From Brachypterus glaber (taxonomy: Eukaryota; Arthropoda; Insecta; Coleoptera; Kateretidae), in assembly GCA_958510825.1 (NCBI GenBank), contig OY294048.1, positions 25,981,680 to 26,045,679 of the forward strand: a stretch of 64,000 nt of DNA. Direction: 5' to 3'. The translations under genes were made by a program, and so were the position numbers. This document shows, piece by piece, positions 11,801 to 22,360 of the stretch. Position 1 is the first letter of the stretch, and each line of letters starts with the position of its first letter. The notes beneath the pieces are model-generated. The model saw only the letters and a list, made by a program, of their open reading frames with translations. It did no database searches and was not told the origin of the DNA.

Positions 11801-13003
11801 TGAGAAAAAAATTTACGTGTGTTTCTTTACGTGATTTTGTAAAATACAATGGACCAACAATTTCGTATTTATATGAACTATTTTTCCAAATTTTATCCAA
11901 GCCATAAACATTTACAGATAGATCATTTAGTTTTTCAAATTTCGTTATATCATGCAGTTTTACAGGAAACTCGATTCCTTCAAAATTTAAACTGTTTTCA
12001 TAGAGTTGATATTTTTGAACTCGTTCTGCATTTTTATTTACTGGATGTAACTGAGCCAAGATTGACCACATGAAACATTTCGAATCTTCATTTTTTATAT
12101 TTAGTACAGCCTTTTTTTCAGTTATGCTTGGAGGAAGTGACATGTACGAAGAGGCACGTAACGGATTATACTTGTTTATATTTAATTCCAAGTACAATAT
12201 TTTTTCCAAAGCCCAACCTGAAACAAATGTTTTCGATTAAACACATGTATAAATGTAAAAAGAGTTAAACTTACCACTATCTTTTTCCGAAAATTCCTTA
12301 GATTTCGTTTCAACAATTTGACACAATCCTCTATAGACCTCTTTAAGATTGGTCGCTTCATTCACAACTTTAAATTTTGTATTGAAGGATTTTATTTCAT
12401 GTTTCTCCTTTGTTTGTAGAACATAAGATCCAAATAGTTCCATATTTATTTTTAAGGACTTCTCGTTTTTTAAATATGTTTGAGTCAATCGAATTATCTT
12501 ATCTTAAAACGATTTTAAAAAACGCTTTACATCGACATCAAAGTTCTCTGATGATTTCAATCGAAAACTAGCAATTCTGTTTTGAAATGCAGATTGAATA
12601 ATTTCAATTCCTTCTTCCAAATTTTTGCAACATTTATCGCGATGAGAAAGTGATTTTTTGTGTGCAGCAAATGTATTTCTCTTTACGTGAATATCACAAA
12701 CTGGACAGTATGATGTGGCTGAAGTTGAGGGTGCTAAAAGAAGTAATATAAATTGAAAAAAATCTTACAAGGTAAACTGATTTGCTTACCATTCAAACAT
12801 AGTTGTTTTGCAGCAGAGGTCTTAATTGGAACACTCGCAGTTCGTTTCAATCCATGGAACTTATTTTGATGTCTTTGTAAGGAACTAGGAGATTTTGAAA
12901 TTGAACCACAAACTTCACAAAGCTGAAAACCTTCCTTACAATTTCCATGTCTCTTGAGATTATCTTTATGAGTGAAGGACTTTCCACAATGTTGACAGTT
13001 CAT
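8801..13003 (-). pseudogene. Protein-primed family B DNA polymerase with N-terminal zinc fingers (spliced gene, broken)
   Basis: Replicative polymerase of the Polinton. The minus strand starts at 13003 with two C2H2-like fingers (CQHCGKSFTHKDNLKRH, CEVCG). A GT-AG intron of about 55 bp follows at roughly 12733-12788, then a third CPVCD finger. A second GT-AG intron lies near 12212-12272. The exonuclease motifs are YADFE (near 11510), NLSGFDSHMF (near 11050) and a YLKFDVLLLADIF block (near 10560). The polymerase motifs are YLDATNLYG (near 10290), NSVFGKTMEN (near 9845) and YTDTDS (near 9540). Damage includes an in-frame TAA at 12504-12506, frameshifts near 11700, 11000, 10820, 10550 and 10070, and a stop just before 9856. 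The C-terminal ~30 codons lie in the left TIR. The 351-codon stretch 8801-9856 is the longest surviving piece. Confidence 0.9.
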
Positions 13004-13089
13004 TTTTAGACTAAAACAAATATGTTTATTCGTTAATAGAAAATTTGTTACCAAAGTTTTAAAATTATATTTTTCTATTTATCGTCAAA

Positions 13090-13670
13090 TTATATTGTAA
13101 TAAATTTATCAAATCCCTTTCTATAACGGCCCGAATTCAATTTACAATCCTTATCAATAACTACGAAATCATATCTATCCATCCAACACAAAGAATATAA
13201 TTTTTGAAAATCTTTAAAAGGCATATCTACATTAACATGGTCATCATAAATATGTTTTAAATTCGTATTGTCTTGTTGAAAGATAATTAATAAATTTGCA
13301 TTATCCCTTATATGTTGTTTTGGAACGGCGGAATAAGTTTGTTCTAGATAAAACACATCGGTATTTTTGTGTCGGGAATAGACAAAAAAATCTCTAAAAT
13401 ATCCTATTTCTTTTACTGGCTTTAATAAAAAACTTAAATATATTTATTTTGGTTGGTTTAACGATTTTGAGTAATATTTTCAAATCTAAGTCCGTTCAGG
13501 TGTTCTATTAAACTAATTAAAATGTTGGTTTTTCCACATCCCGATGCACCCACGACTAGTCCTCGTTTTGGTCCGCCACAAAATATTGGTCCATGTTTTT
13601 GGAATTGTTTATTGTCGAGTTGATCGTGATTTTTAATTGGAAGAGCAAAAGATTGTTGCTCAATTTGCAT
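13090..13670 (-). pseudogene. FtsK/HerA-type genome-packaging ATPase, internally deleted
   Basis: Virion packaging ATPase. The N-terminal part (13458-13670) has a clean Walker A, GASGCGKT, after GGPKRGLVV. The C-terminal part (13090-13356 plus upstream out-of-frame codons) reads SRHKNTDVFYLEQTYSAVPK and ends GRYRKGFDKFI, typical of polintovirus ATPases. Between them a stop follows FENITQNR, and only about 30 codons remain where this family normally has the Walker B block, so that region has been deleted. The gene is divergent from the PLA2 gene across a 110-bp gap and lies behind the PolB gene in the same direction. Confidence 0.88.
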
Positions 13671-13780
13671 GTTCCCTTTCTCATTATTTGTATTCTAATG
13701 AGTTCTATTTAATAATGTTAATCTATTTAAAATGTTGTATTGCTTAGAAAATTCAGTTCTAATTTGGTCGGTTATATAAA
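13671..13780. promoter_or_regulatory. Divergent promoter region between ATPase and PLA2 genes
   Basis: This 110-bp AT-rich gap separates two divergently transcribed genes, so it must hold both promoters. A TATATAAA lies at 13773-13780, directly against the PLA2 start, which is too close for an ordinary TATA box unless a downstream ATG is used. Assignment rests on position only. Confidence 0.4.
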
Positions 13781-14063
13781 ATGATGGTTCACACAAAATC
13801 TAATATTATTTCTAAACAAGACTCCAAGAAAAGAAGAGGTGCAAAAAAAAGAGGCTCCGGGTTTCTAAATAAATTTATAAACATATTACCGGTAGAACTA
13901 CATTTACCTGGGTATAATTTTTGTGATCCTGGTACTAAATTAGCGAAACGACTTGCACGAGGTGACAAAGGAATAAATAAACTAGATGAAGCTTGTAAAG
14001 AACATGATATAGCCTACTCCAAATTTCAAGAGGTTGATAAACGAAATCAAGCTGATAAAATAT
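13781..14063 (+). pseudogene. PLA2-domain virion protein, N-terminal part
   Basis: Starts MMVHTKSN, a lysine-rich leader (KKRRGAKKRG), then a parvovirus-type phospholipase A2 domain. The calcium-loop-like GYNFCDPGT sits near residue 45, the DEACKEHDIAYSKF helix carries the His-Asp catalytic pair and the following Tyr. Such domains act on endosomal membranes during entry in parvoviruses, and similar proteins occur in adintoviruses. The frame runs into the LTR element at 14064 after NQADKIS; the next residues read from 14064 to 14161 are LTR sequence, not gene. The rest of the gene resumes at 27995. The target duplication AATAT is at 14059-14063. Confidence 0.9.
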
Positions 14064-16641
14064 CTTACGGGTTAAAGGTTCTATGTGTTCTACTTGAGAT
14101 GCCGGGGCCACTTGGTACTAAAAATCAGGCCTGGGCAACAGTGGGCAACTCAGCTAGTTAATCTTATTTGTTCTCACTTGATCTTAGGTGAGAGCAGCTA
14201 ATACTAGATGTTAAAAACCGTAGATTCCCACAACTGAGCTCAGGGAGACGTATACTAAGACTTGTCTCAGCGGTTGGGACTGATATAGTAGCGTGTAGCC
14301 TATGATATTTATGAAATATAATTTAAATATAGATAAAGAATAATATTTAGATTTTGTTCGACAAATATCTTTTGCAGAAGGTTAGTAATAGAAACAAAAT
14401 GGGTATCTCTAGTTTAACATTATTATTTATTTAAATAAATTTATATCAAAATACAACAGTTGAGCATAAGTAGGTCTAAGAACCTAAGTATTAAATGACT
14501 ATGAAAAACTATATAATTTAAGACAAAACGAGTAACTAAATTGTATAAAATTGGACGAATTGAGTACAGTGTACGACAAAACACTATAATATTAAAACTA
14601 GGGATACTACTGTGATAGGTTTAACCAAAATAATAAAAAAATACAACCTGGAAATATGTGGAGATCAAAGGTCAATTTTTCTATGGCTTCAGTCTCAAAA
14701 TCTGCGACAAAAACATTCAATTCCTCAAGGAACGTCTCTGGACCAAAAATATGTCCTTAGTGATCCATGTGGGACCGAACTCAATACATATAAGACATCT
14801 GGGATGTACAATAACTTCGCATGGTTTAATTACGCAGTTAGCAATGTTCCCATTAAAACTTAAAGTTCCAATAAAATAAAATTCCAGTAAAAGTAAAGTG
14901 CCTAATATAGAATAAATATAATTAATCACAAAATAATAACAGACATTTTAAAACTCACCGAAAATTCTCTGTTCGGCACTTTAAACAAAATTTTAAATTT
15001 AAAAAAATTTATTTGAAGACGCTATCATGGCTGTCAGCAGCAGAAAAGAACGAAACTCATCCTGCAGCTAACTTCATGACAATCATTGTACTGCGCAAAC
15101 TCTGATATTTAATTTTAATCTAAATATCAATTATTTAAGCAATCTTTTATTGCCCTTATCTTTAATTATAAATAAAATAAAGAAAATCTTTGAATAAATA
15201 TTTAAATAATTATTTAATAAACAATATCAGAAAACAAATTCTGATATCTGCATAATATATCGATTACCGTGGGTATCGACCGTAAGAGGGGGTTATGGTT
15301 ATGGTTATTAGGGTGGAGGGTAGCTATCTACACGCACTTAGGCCACTTAGCTGGGCCCATTGTACTACCTCCCTTTGGTCGCAGCATTTAATTTAACCTC
15401 TCAGCCATCCAATTCTTTGAATATATCTAAGAAGATGTCTGGGAGTGATGCTGCTTATACCGGCCATGTCGAGCCAGTACTCGTCTAGCATGGACCCTCT
15501 TATTAAGGCTAACGCTGGACAGTGACATAACACATGTTCCATTGTTTCCTCTTCCATGTAGCATCCTCTACAGATGGGGTCGACTGGCTTCCCCATGATG
15601 TTAAGATGCTTATTTAGTTTGCAGTGACCTGTTACGATGCTTGCAAACTGTCTTAGGTTATCCCTTTTTAGTTGCATACAAAAGCGTGCTGTCTTTTCAC
15701 ACGGAGTGGGAAGGGCTGCTCTTGCATGTTTACAGTCGTTTCTCGTAATCCAATTACGGGTGTGTTTTATGTGAGTTTCTTGATTAATGAGAGCTGTTTT
15801 AAAAGCGACAGATACAGGGATTATGGGCTCTGGACCAATAGGTACAGAGCCTGAGCCTGCTCGTGCCAATCTATCAGCTTCTTCATTGCCTACATTTCCA
15901 TTATGCCCCTTTACCCATGAGAGTGTAACAGTATTAGAAACTGCCGCTTCCTCCAGGGATTGGTGACATTCCAAAACTAGCTTTGAAGTAATTTTGTAAG
16001 AGGGGGTTAATAGTACTCGAGTATTCACTACACTCGCTAGATGGCGAAAATTGCTGTATTGGTTTAATTAATGATTTTATTGATAAAATTTGACTATAAG
16101 ATTATTTCGAACATGATAATAGGGGTTATTACCATAATAAAATTATGAAATGGTAATATCTCATTAGAAACAGTTAATTAACGCTAAATATTTGAAATGG
16201 TCATAGAGAATTTAATCGTAATAGGTATTATGTTGGTAACAACGTGAAGTTGACTGCCCTTGACATTGTACCAAGGCGAAGGTTATTATTATTTATTTTC
16301 AAAATAAACATTTATTTAAAACAATTAAAGGGAAATATGGGTTAAACTTATTATTAAACAAAGTGTGAGATATATATTTGTGGATATTGAACCGAATAAG
16401 CATTGCCGTATTACTGAAAACTGGAATACTCATGATTAATGATAAAATGGGGAGCTCGACCAAATATGAACCCAGGGTAAATAACTAAAATTAATCTCAA
16501 ATGGGAAACTGAGTCTAATGTACTTATATGATACTTAAAACAAAGGGTAATTTTAATAACAATTTATCAATAAGAGGGAAATCTCTTCTTATCGAGGGGT
16601 CTTAAAATTAGTCTGGAACGGGATCCCAAATGACCGTAACA
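14064..16641 (-). repeat. 3' LTR (copy A), with LINE insertion
   Basis: Almost identical to 26090-27989 over its length, apart from the 0.7-kb LINE fragment at 15296-15995 and a ~34-bp segment present only in copy B near 27865. Reading frames such as 14612-14863 recur in both copies and are LTR sequence rather than genes. Confidence 0.9.
15296..15995 (-). pseudogene. 5'-truncated R1/I-like LINE fragment (RNase H and C-terminal domain)
   Basis: Minus-strand coding from about 15995 down to 15393 reads an RNase H end, LSWVKGHNGNVGNEEADRLA, then a Cys/His cluster C-x2-C-x-M-E-E-E-T-M-E-H-x4-C characteristic of the C-terminus of these LINEs, and a stop at 15393. The 3' UTR (15296-15392) ends in a TAACCA repeat. 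A 14-bp target duplication GTAAGAGGGGGTTA flanks it at 15282-15295 and 15996-16009, so the boundaries are firm. It inserted in LTR A after the LTR element, because copy B has an unbroken version of the site. Confidence 0.9.
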
Positions 16642-16650
16642 CGTCACCTT

Positions 16651-16823
16651 TGTAATGCTTTACCCAAATATCTACCAGATAAATGGCGTAACTAAATAAA
16701 ATGTCCTGCTTTATAAATTAATCTGACAACTATATTTGAAATCTGAAATCTAACTGACAACATCAAAATCAACAATAAAGGTTTATAATTAACAACAAGT
16801 AATAACTTCTTTCTTCTTTAACA
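16651..16823 (-). repeat. BEL/Pao 3' LTR
   Basis: 173 bp, one mismatch to the 5' LTR at 22183-22355. It is next to the polypurine tract at 16824-16835. Confidence 0.93.
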
Positions 16824-16835
16824 TTACTCCCCACC
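16824..16835 (-). promoter_or_regulatory. BEL/Pao polypurine tract
   Basis: The minus strand reads GGTGGGGAGTAA immediately before the 3' LTR, as expected for plus-strand priming. Confidence 0.8.
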
Positions 16836-16854
16836 AAATGATGTAACCTGTGGT

Positions 16855-19800
16855 TTAATCATATGACAATCTATTTGGTTTAATAACTTTCCTTCCTGAC
16901 TTCCTAATAACAGTTTCTTCCTTACTTTCCGTGGGTACTTCCTTCTTTGTAGTCTTTTCCGAAGTCTCTTCCATTTTCTTCTGTTTTCGTTCACTATTGC
17001 TGCTTTCCTTTATTTTGACTTTTTCTTGTAAAAGTTTTCTTTCTTCGCCCGTACTTATCTCCAAAGGGTATATTTTTTGAATAGGTCTTAATAGTATATT
17101 TCCTTTCGAAGTTTTTACTCGCACTAAACGGATATTACCATCTTTTCCTGCAATGAGTTCTTCAATTCGAGCTAAAGGCCATTCTAATCGTTTAACATTT
17201 TCGCCACCTATTAAAACAATATCTCCAATCTTATTGTTAAAACTATGTTTCTTATTATCATTTTTAATAACCATTTGACCCAAATATTCTATTCTAAAAC
17301 GTCGTTTTATTTCTTCTCGTAATCTTATTCTGTATCGGTATCGTCTACGCATTGTTTGAGATTCTATCTCATCAACATCAGGCATACTTATTTCTGGAAT
17401 TTCATGTAAAAATAATGAGGGAGATAATGGTTCTAAATCCTTGATATCCTCGGAAATATAGGTTAATGGTCTTTTATTCATAATTCCTTCACATTCACAA
17501 ATAATGGAGCTTAATTCTTCTAATTTAAGGCAAGCTTTTCCTAATACTTTGCGTAAATGTTCTTTTAAAATTCTAATTAACCTCTCCCACCATCCTCCCC
17601 ACCACGCAGCTGAAGGAGGATTAAATTTCCAAAGTATCCTTTCAGAAGAGGTTTCTCTTAGAATTCTTTGCCAATCCAATTTATCAAAAGCATTTTCTGA
17701 ACCAAGAAAATTTGACCCATTATCGGAATAAATAACGGATGGCCTTCCTCTTCTCGATACAAATCTTCTTAATGCCATTAAAAAACAATCAGTCGATAAG
17801 GATGTTGACACTTCTAGATGGACTGCACGATATACAGCACACGTAAAAATTAAAACCCATATCTTACCACTATCTCTTGTGTAAAGTGGTCCAGCAGCAT
17901 CTATACCAGTTACTTCAAAAACTGCTGAATCAGATACTCTATCTTTAGGAAGTGATACCGGACTTGATTCAAGATTTCTTGCTTCATATCTTCTACAAGT
18001 TATGCATCTAGATACAACTGATTTAATTGTTTTCTTTCCACCAATAATCCAGTATTTCTCCCGTAACATTTTAATAAGATTTTGAGTACCAACATGTAAG
18101 TTGTCTACATGTTCTTGAAAGATAAGCCTGCTAATTACAGGGTGTTTTGAAGGTAAAATTGCTGGATATCTGAAAGCTTCTGTATCTTGTCGTTCAGTAA
18201 TCTTTGTTTGAACTCTTAAAATACCATGATTATCTCTTACACATTTTAAAGAAGACAATCGATTTGAGTCTGTTTTACTAAAAGAATCCTCCTGTATTAA
18301 TCTTATAATCATATTTTCAGCTTGCATATATTCTTCTGCCAATAGTTCACCACTTCTACGATGCTCTGAATTTTTACAATTATAACAAAATCGTTGTATC
18401 CATCCTACCAATCTCACTATTTGCTTGTACTTAGAAAAGTATCTATGTATCCAAGAAATATCATTGTTAATCTGAGTTACTAATAAAGTGACACCTTTTT
18501 GTTTTTCTTCTAAAACTAACTGCTCATCAACTTCAAATTCTTGTTTTGGCCACTCATTTTTATTGACTAACCATTTAGGACCTTCCCACCATTTTGACTT
18601 TACTAATTGATTTGGTGTACATCCTCTGGAAGGAAGATCGGCTGGATTCATAGATCCAGGTACATGACGCCAAATATTGTTTAATTCAAGGCTTTTTATT
18701 TCTTGGACGCGATTTCTGACAAAAGGTTTCCATATTTCATTTCTTCGTATCCAACTTAATACAGTTGATGAATCTGTCCAGCAATATATTTTGATATCTT
18801 TTCTAAATTCTTTAATAACTGATTTAAGCATACGAACTCCGATTGTTACTGCTAACAATTCCAATCTAGGTACAGTTACTGGCTTTATCGGTGACACTCT
18901 GCTTTTTGCTTGAACAAATTGTATTTTATTGCATAATTTAGATTCACACCAATAAAATATAACTGCAGCATATCCATTTTTACTCGCGTCACAAAATAAA
19001 TGTAAATTTTCTTCAACTATGTCTCTTTCTAATGTCTGTCGTAACCATCTTAAAATTTTTATATCTTTTAAAAAATTCACCTCTTCTAACCAGGTTAAAA
19101 AATTGTCGGAAATTTCCTCAGGTACTTTTTCGTTCCAATTTAACTTTAGCTTGCATGTCTTTTGTATAAGAATCTTTGGATATAGTAGAGCAGGGCAAAC
19201 AAATCCAATTACGTCAAAAACTTTACTAACAGTGGAAAGCATAATTTTCTTAGTTACTTGCTCAATTTTTTCAACCATGAATTCTTCTAAAGACAGTTGA
19301 AAAGTATCAGTACATCTATTCCATACAAGTCCTAAAATATGTGATAACTTTCCTTCATCAGTAATCGGATTTTCTACTTCTGTGAATTCCCAACATCTTA
19401 ATTCAAACTTTGCCTCAGCCCTAATCTGTTGAGATTCTTCCATAAAAAAATTAATCTCGCTTTCATTGTCAAAACTACATAAACAATTATCAACATAAAA
19501 GCTCTTTGATAATTTTAAAATATTAATTTCTGAATATTTTGTAGATTCTCTTGTTTTACATTGCATAAGTCTTAAGTGATGATAAATAACCGCTCCAAGA
19601 AGAAAAGGACTACAGTTAATACCAAAAACAACACGTTTATGCCTGAAGAATACTAACTGTTTAGCGGGTGTGTACCATAGAAATCTCAAAAAATCTCTAT
19701 CTCTCTCCTGAAGACTTATTTGTAAGAAAGCCTTTCGAATATCAGCACTTATTCCAAACTTATTCATCCTAAACCGTATTATTATATCTGGTATTAATTC

Positions 19801-22116
19801 TATTAAATTACAACCTTTTTCCAAACATTGATTCAATGACGGATTATTTCCAATTTTACATGATGCATCGTAAACTGGTCTTATAGGCGTAGTGCTACTT
19901 TTCAAATTTAGAACATGTCGATGTGGTAAATAACATGCTTCTTTGTCGATATCTTCATCTGGTATTTTCTCTATTATTTCTTCTTTAATCCAATTCTCAA
20001 AGACTTCGTTGTACTTAGCATAATTTCCATCCTTTTCAAATTTCTTCATTAAATTATCTAATCTTCTTTTTGCTACATCGAAATAATCAGGTAAAACTGG
20101 ATGATCTTCTTTCCACAAAAGTGAAACCTCATATCTACCTTCTTCAGTTTTCTTTACTGTTTCTAAAAAACGTTTTTCTACTTTCTTTGTTTTTTCAGTA
20201 GTAGGGTCTAATATACCCAATGTTTCCAAATTCCAAAAATCGGCGACTGATGACTCTTTACGAAACAATGATGTTACTAACATTGCGGTAGCTTTGGGTA
20301 GACAATATTGATTTCTATTTTGACCCATTACTGTCCATCCTAAAACGGTTTCCATTAAAACCAAACCAAATTGAAGAACATGACGTCTTCCTGTAAATAA
20401 ATGTCCTGCTACATCTGCACCAAAAAGTATATCTACTGGACCATTAGCATCGTGTAAAGTTATCTTCAAATGTCTTATCTCCTCTAAAGATGAATTATCT
20501 CTCATTGCCAAAATGTTGCCACATATTACATTTTGATCAAACACTTGTAATGAATAAGTTTTAGATGATTCTAGACTACTTACAGTCAAATTATATTTAT
20601 TATGAGACACACATTCAGATTGATATCCTCCAAATAAAGCATGGATCATATTTTCAGTCCCTGCAGACTCTAAATTCATTTCTCTTACCAATTTTTTTGA
20701 GACGAAAGATTTTTCAGATCCGGTATCTATTAGTGCTCTTACTATACATAATTTCCCTTTATTATACAATCGTATTTCCAAGGTCTGTAGATAAACTTGA
20801 CTAGATGTTTGATTTGAGCCATTGTTTACTAAGGAAACAGGTGTCAGTTTACTTTCTTCAAGTGAAATATGAAATTCATTGGAACTAAGTGCTACATTGT
20901 TCTCTAAACTGGTTTCAGTAGTATGTGGACACATGATTTTAAGGTGCTTTTGACCACAATGATCACATCTTAACCTGGAAGATGACCTACATATTCTTGC
21001 AATATGGCCAAAGCGTAAACATCTATAACAACAATTGTTTTCTTCAACTTTTTGTTTCCTTTGAGCATAAGTCATATTTAAGGCATCTGGGCATGTTTGA
21101 CTATAGTGAAATTTCTTACAGAAAATACAACTTGTAGCATTATTATGATTTATCAAAGCTGAAGCTGAAGCAATATCGTTTTCCTCCTCCTTTCGTTTGT
21201 TTGATTTTACAAAATCAAATCCGGCTGCCATAGATATCCGCTCTTCATTTTCAACTTCCCGTTTCAAGAATTGCATCAACTTATTTAAGCGATCTTTTAA
21301 AGAAGCTTCAGTAGAAAAACTGTCATTTCTTTGCCATGTTCTTAGAACTTCTTCTGGTAGGGACGATTCTATGAGTGGATATAGCATTGCGGCATACGTA
21401 TCAGATGTTACGTTTAAAGTTTCTAATGCTCTTAACTGTCCCTCAATTTTATCGTATAAATTTTGAAGTTTTACTTTACCACTTAAATTATTTAAGGCAA
21501 GTTTAAGAAGTTCTCTTACATAAAATTCGATCAACATATCGTTCCTTCCAAAACGTGACTTCAAACTGGCTATTGCTTTTGGATAGTTTTCTTTTGTTGG
21601 TGGATAACTCTCTATTATCTGTCTTGCTCTAGATTTTGGTAAAGTCGCTTGAATTAAGTATTGAAACTTATCTTCATTTTCTATATCTTCGTCTTCGTCG
21701 ATGCGTTTAAATTGGCTCCAAAATGTTAACCAGTCTCTAATCTCTCCTCCAAATTTTTGAAATTCTATTTTAGGCAAATTTAACTTAGATCTTGATGATG
21801 TTGAAAGTGTTTCAGGGTTACTGTTTTTTAAAAAATGATTAACTTTAAATTTCAATTTATTGAACTTTTTTGCGGTACTAATAGCCTTTTCCGATTCTAA
21901 CTCTATCTGCTCTTCATGCTTATCGTCATTTAACATTATATTAATCATTTTATCACTTAGCTTTTTTAAATCTTCATAACCTTCTTCTATAACAATCATA
22001 TTTCCTTGTATTTCAAAAATATCAGGATTTGTTCTGGTCATTTCTTCTTCTATCTCTCTAAATATGCTATTAAAAGCATTTTCTTTTAATTTTATGCTTT
22101 TCTCAACTGACTCCAT
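16855..22116 (-). CDS. BEL/Pao gag-pol polyprotein, 1753 aa
   Basis: Single complete frame coding capsid and all enzymes of a BEL/Pao element. The N-terminal ~330 residues are gag, with the LPKIEFQKFGGEIRDW block (DUF1759 type, from about residue 113). Zinc knuckles follow (CYRCLRFGHIARIC and CDHCGQKHLKIMC, about 330-400). The aspartic protease active site is LIDTGSEKSF (about 465). The RT spans roughly 770-960 with YDAS, ADIRKAFLQI and SFYVDNCL; YVDN in place of YVDD is usual in this clade. RNase H has FCDASKNGYAA and CWTDSSTVLSW. The integrase has an HH-CC zinc site (HVDNLHVG, CITCRRYE), GIDAAGPL, SDNGSNF and WWERLIR as the D, D, E residues, then a DUF5641-type C-terminus. No env-like gene follows. 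The leader from LTR to ATG is 66 bp. Confidence 0.96.
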   Translation of the reverse strand: MESVEKSIKLKENAFNSIFREIEEEMTRTNPDIFEIQGNMIVIEEGYEDLKKLSDKMINIMLNDDKHEEQIELESEKAISTAKKFNKLKFKVNHFLKNSNPETLSTSSRSKLNLPKIEFQKFGGEIRDWLTFWSQFKRIDEDEDIENEDKFQYLIQATLPKSRARQIIESYPPTKENYPKAIASLKSRFGRNDMLIEFYVRELLKLALNNLSGKVKLQNLYDKIEGQLRALETLNVTSDTYAAMLYPLIESSLPEEVLRTWQRNDSFSTEASLKDRLNKLMQFLKREVENEERISMAAGFDFVKSNKRKEEENDIASASALINHNNATSCIFCKKFHYSQTCPDALNMTYAQRKQKVEENNCCYRCLRFGHIARICRSSSRLRCDHCGQKHLKIMCPHTTETSLENNVALSSNEFHISLEESKLTPVSLVNNGSNQTSSQVYLQTLEIRLYNKGKLCIVRALIDTGSEKSFVSKKLVREMNLESAGTENMIHALFGGYQSECVSHNKYNLTVSSLESSKTYSLQVFDQNVICGNILAMRDNSSLEEIRHLKITLHDANGPVDILFGADVAGHLFTGRRHVLQFGLVLMETVLGWTVMGQNRNQYCLPKATAMLVTSLFRKESSVADFWNLETLGILDPTTEKTKKVEKRFLETVKKTEEGRYEVSLLWKEDHPVLPDYFDVAKRRLDNLMKKFEKDGNYAKYNEVFENWIKEEIIEKIPDEDIDKEACYLPHRHVLNLKSSTTPIRPVYDASCKIGNNPSLNQCLEKGCNLIELIPDIIIRFRMNKFGISADIRKAFLQISLQERDRDFLRFLWYTPAKQLVFFRHKRVVFGINCSPFLLGAVIYHHLRLMQCKTRESTKYSEINILKLSKSFYVDNCLCSFDNESEINFFMEESQQIRAEAKFELRCWEFTEVENPITDEGKLSHILGLVWNRCTDTFQLSLEEFMVEKIEQVTKKIMLSTVSKVFDVIGFVCPALLYPKILIQKTCKLKLNWNEKVPEEISDNFLTWLEEVNFLKDIKILRWLRQTLERDIVEENLHLFCDASKNGYAAVIFYWCESKLCNKIQFVQAKSRVSPIKPVTVPRLELLAVTIGVRMLKSVIKEFRKDIKIYCWTDSSTVLSWIRRNEIWKPFVRNRVQEIKSLELNNIWRHVPGSMNPADLPSRGCTPNQLVKSKWWEGPKWLVNKNEWPKQEFEVDEQLVLEEKQKGVTLLVTQINNDISWIHRYFSKYKQIVRLVGWIQRFCYNCKNSEHRRSGELLAEEYMQAENMIIRLIQEDSFSKTDSNRLSSLKCVRDNHGILRVQTKITERQDTEAFRYPAILPSKHPVISRLIFQEHVDNLHVGTQNLIKMLREKYWIIGGKKTIKSVVSRCITCRRYEARNLESSPVSLPKDRVSDSAVFEVTGIDAAGPLYTRDSGKIWVLIFTCAVYRAVHLEVSTSLSTDCFLMALRRFVSRRGRPSVIYSDNGSNFLGSENAFDKLDWQRILRETSSERILWKFNPPSAAWWGGWWERLIRILKEHLRKVLGKACLKLEELSSIICECEGIMNKRPLTYISEDIKDLEPLSPSLFLHEIPEISMPDVDEIESQTMRRRYRYRIRLREEIKRRFRIEYLGQMVIKNDNKKHSFNNKIGDIVLIGGENVKRLEWPLARIEELIAGKDGNIRLVRVKTSKGNILLRPIQKIYPLEISTGEERKLLQEKVKIKESSNSERKQKKMEETSEKTTKKEVPTESKEETVIRKSGRKVIKPNRLSYD

Positions 22117-22161
22117 CTATTATAATATTTTTTTACTGTTTGCGTTACTTTTTCTTTCTGA

Positions 22162-22180
22162 GATCACGTCGGGGTCACCA
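22162..22180 (-). promoter_or_regulatory. BEL/Pao primer-binding site (tRNA-Trp)
   Basis: The plus strand reads GATCACGTCGGGGTCACCA two bases from the 5' LTR. From memory this equals the 3' end of insect tRNA-Trp plus CCA, so the minus-strand RNA would bind that tRNA as primer. Only 19 bases match, so it is not a tRNA gene. Confidence 0.8.
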
Positions 22181-22182
22181 AA

Positions 22183-22355
22183 TGTAATGCTTTACCCAAA
22201 TATCTACCAGATAAATGGCGTAACTAAATAAAATGTCCTGCTTTATAAATTAATCTGACAACTATATTTGAAATATGAAATCTAACTGACAACATCAAAA
22301 TCAACAATAAAGGTTTATAATTAACAACAAGTAATAACTTCTTTCTTCTTTAACA
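22183..22355 (-). repeat. BEL/Pao 5' LTR
   Basis: 173 bp, TGT...ACA ends (in plus-strand view), flanked by ACCTT. It would contain the promoter of the element. Confidence 0.93.
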
Positions 22356-22360
22356 ACCTT

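Larger units (their letters stand above)
16651..22355 (-). mobile_element. Apparently intact BEL/Pao LTR retrotransposon
   Basis: LTRs of 173 bp at 16651-16823 and 22183-22355 start TGTAATGC and end TTTAACA (plus strand) and differ by one base. The target duplication is ACCTT (16646-16650 and 22356-22360). It contains one uninterrupted gag-pol frame, a primer-binding site and a polypurine tract. It lies in the internal region of the surrounding LTR element, a few bases from LTR A. Everything visible suggests a recent, possibly active insertion. Confidence 0.95.

Noticed and set aside
14064..14161. C-terminus of the PLA2 ORF as predicted (LKVLCVLLEMPGPLG)
   Set aside because: The same codons recur at 26090-26190 as LTR sequence; the gene proper ends at the AATAT duplication.
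14612..14929. Small ORFs (70-83 codons) in the LTR, repeated at 26641-26958
   Set aside because: Their presence in both copies follows from LTR identity; three overlapping frames are equally open and none resembles a protein family.
22162..22180. tRNA-Trp gene
   Set aside because: Only the 3' 19 bases including CCA are present, in the expected place of a primer-binding site.
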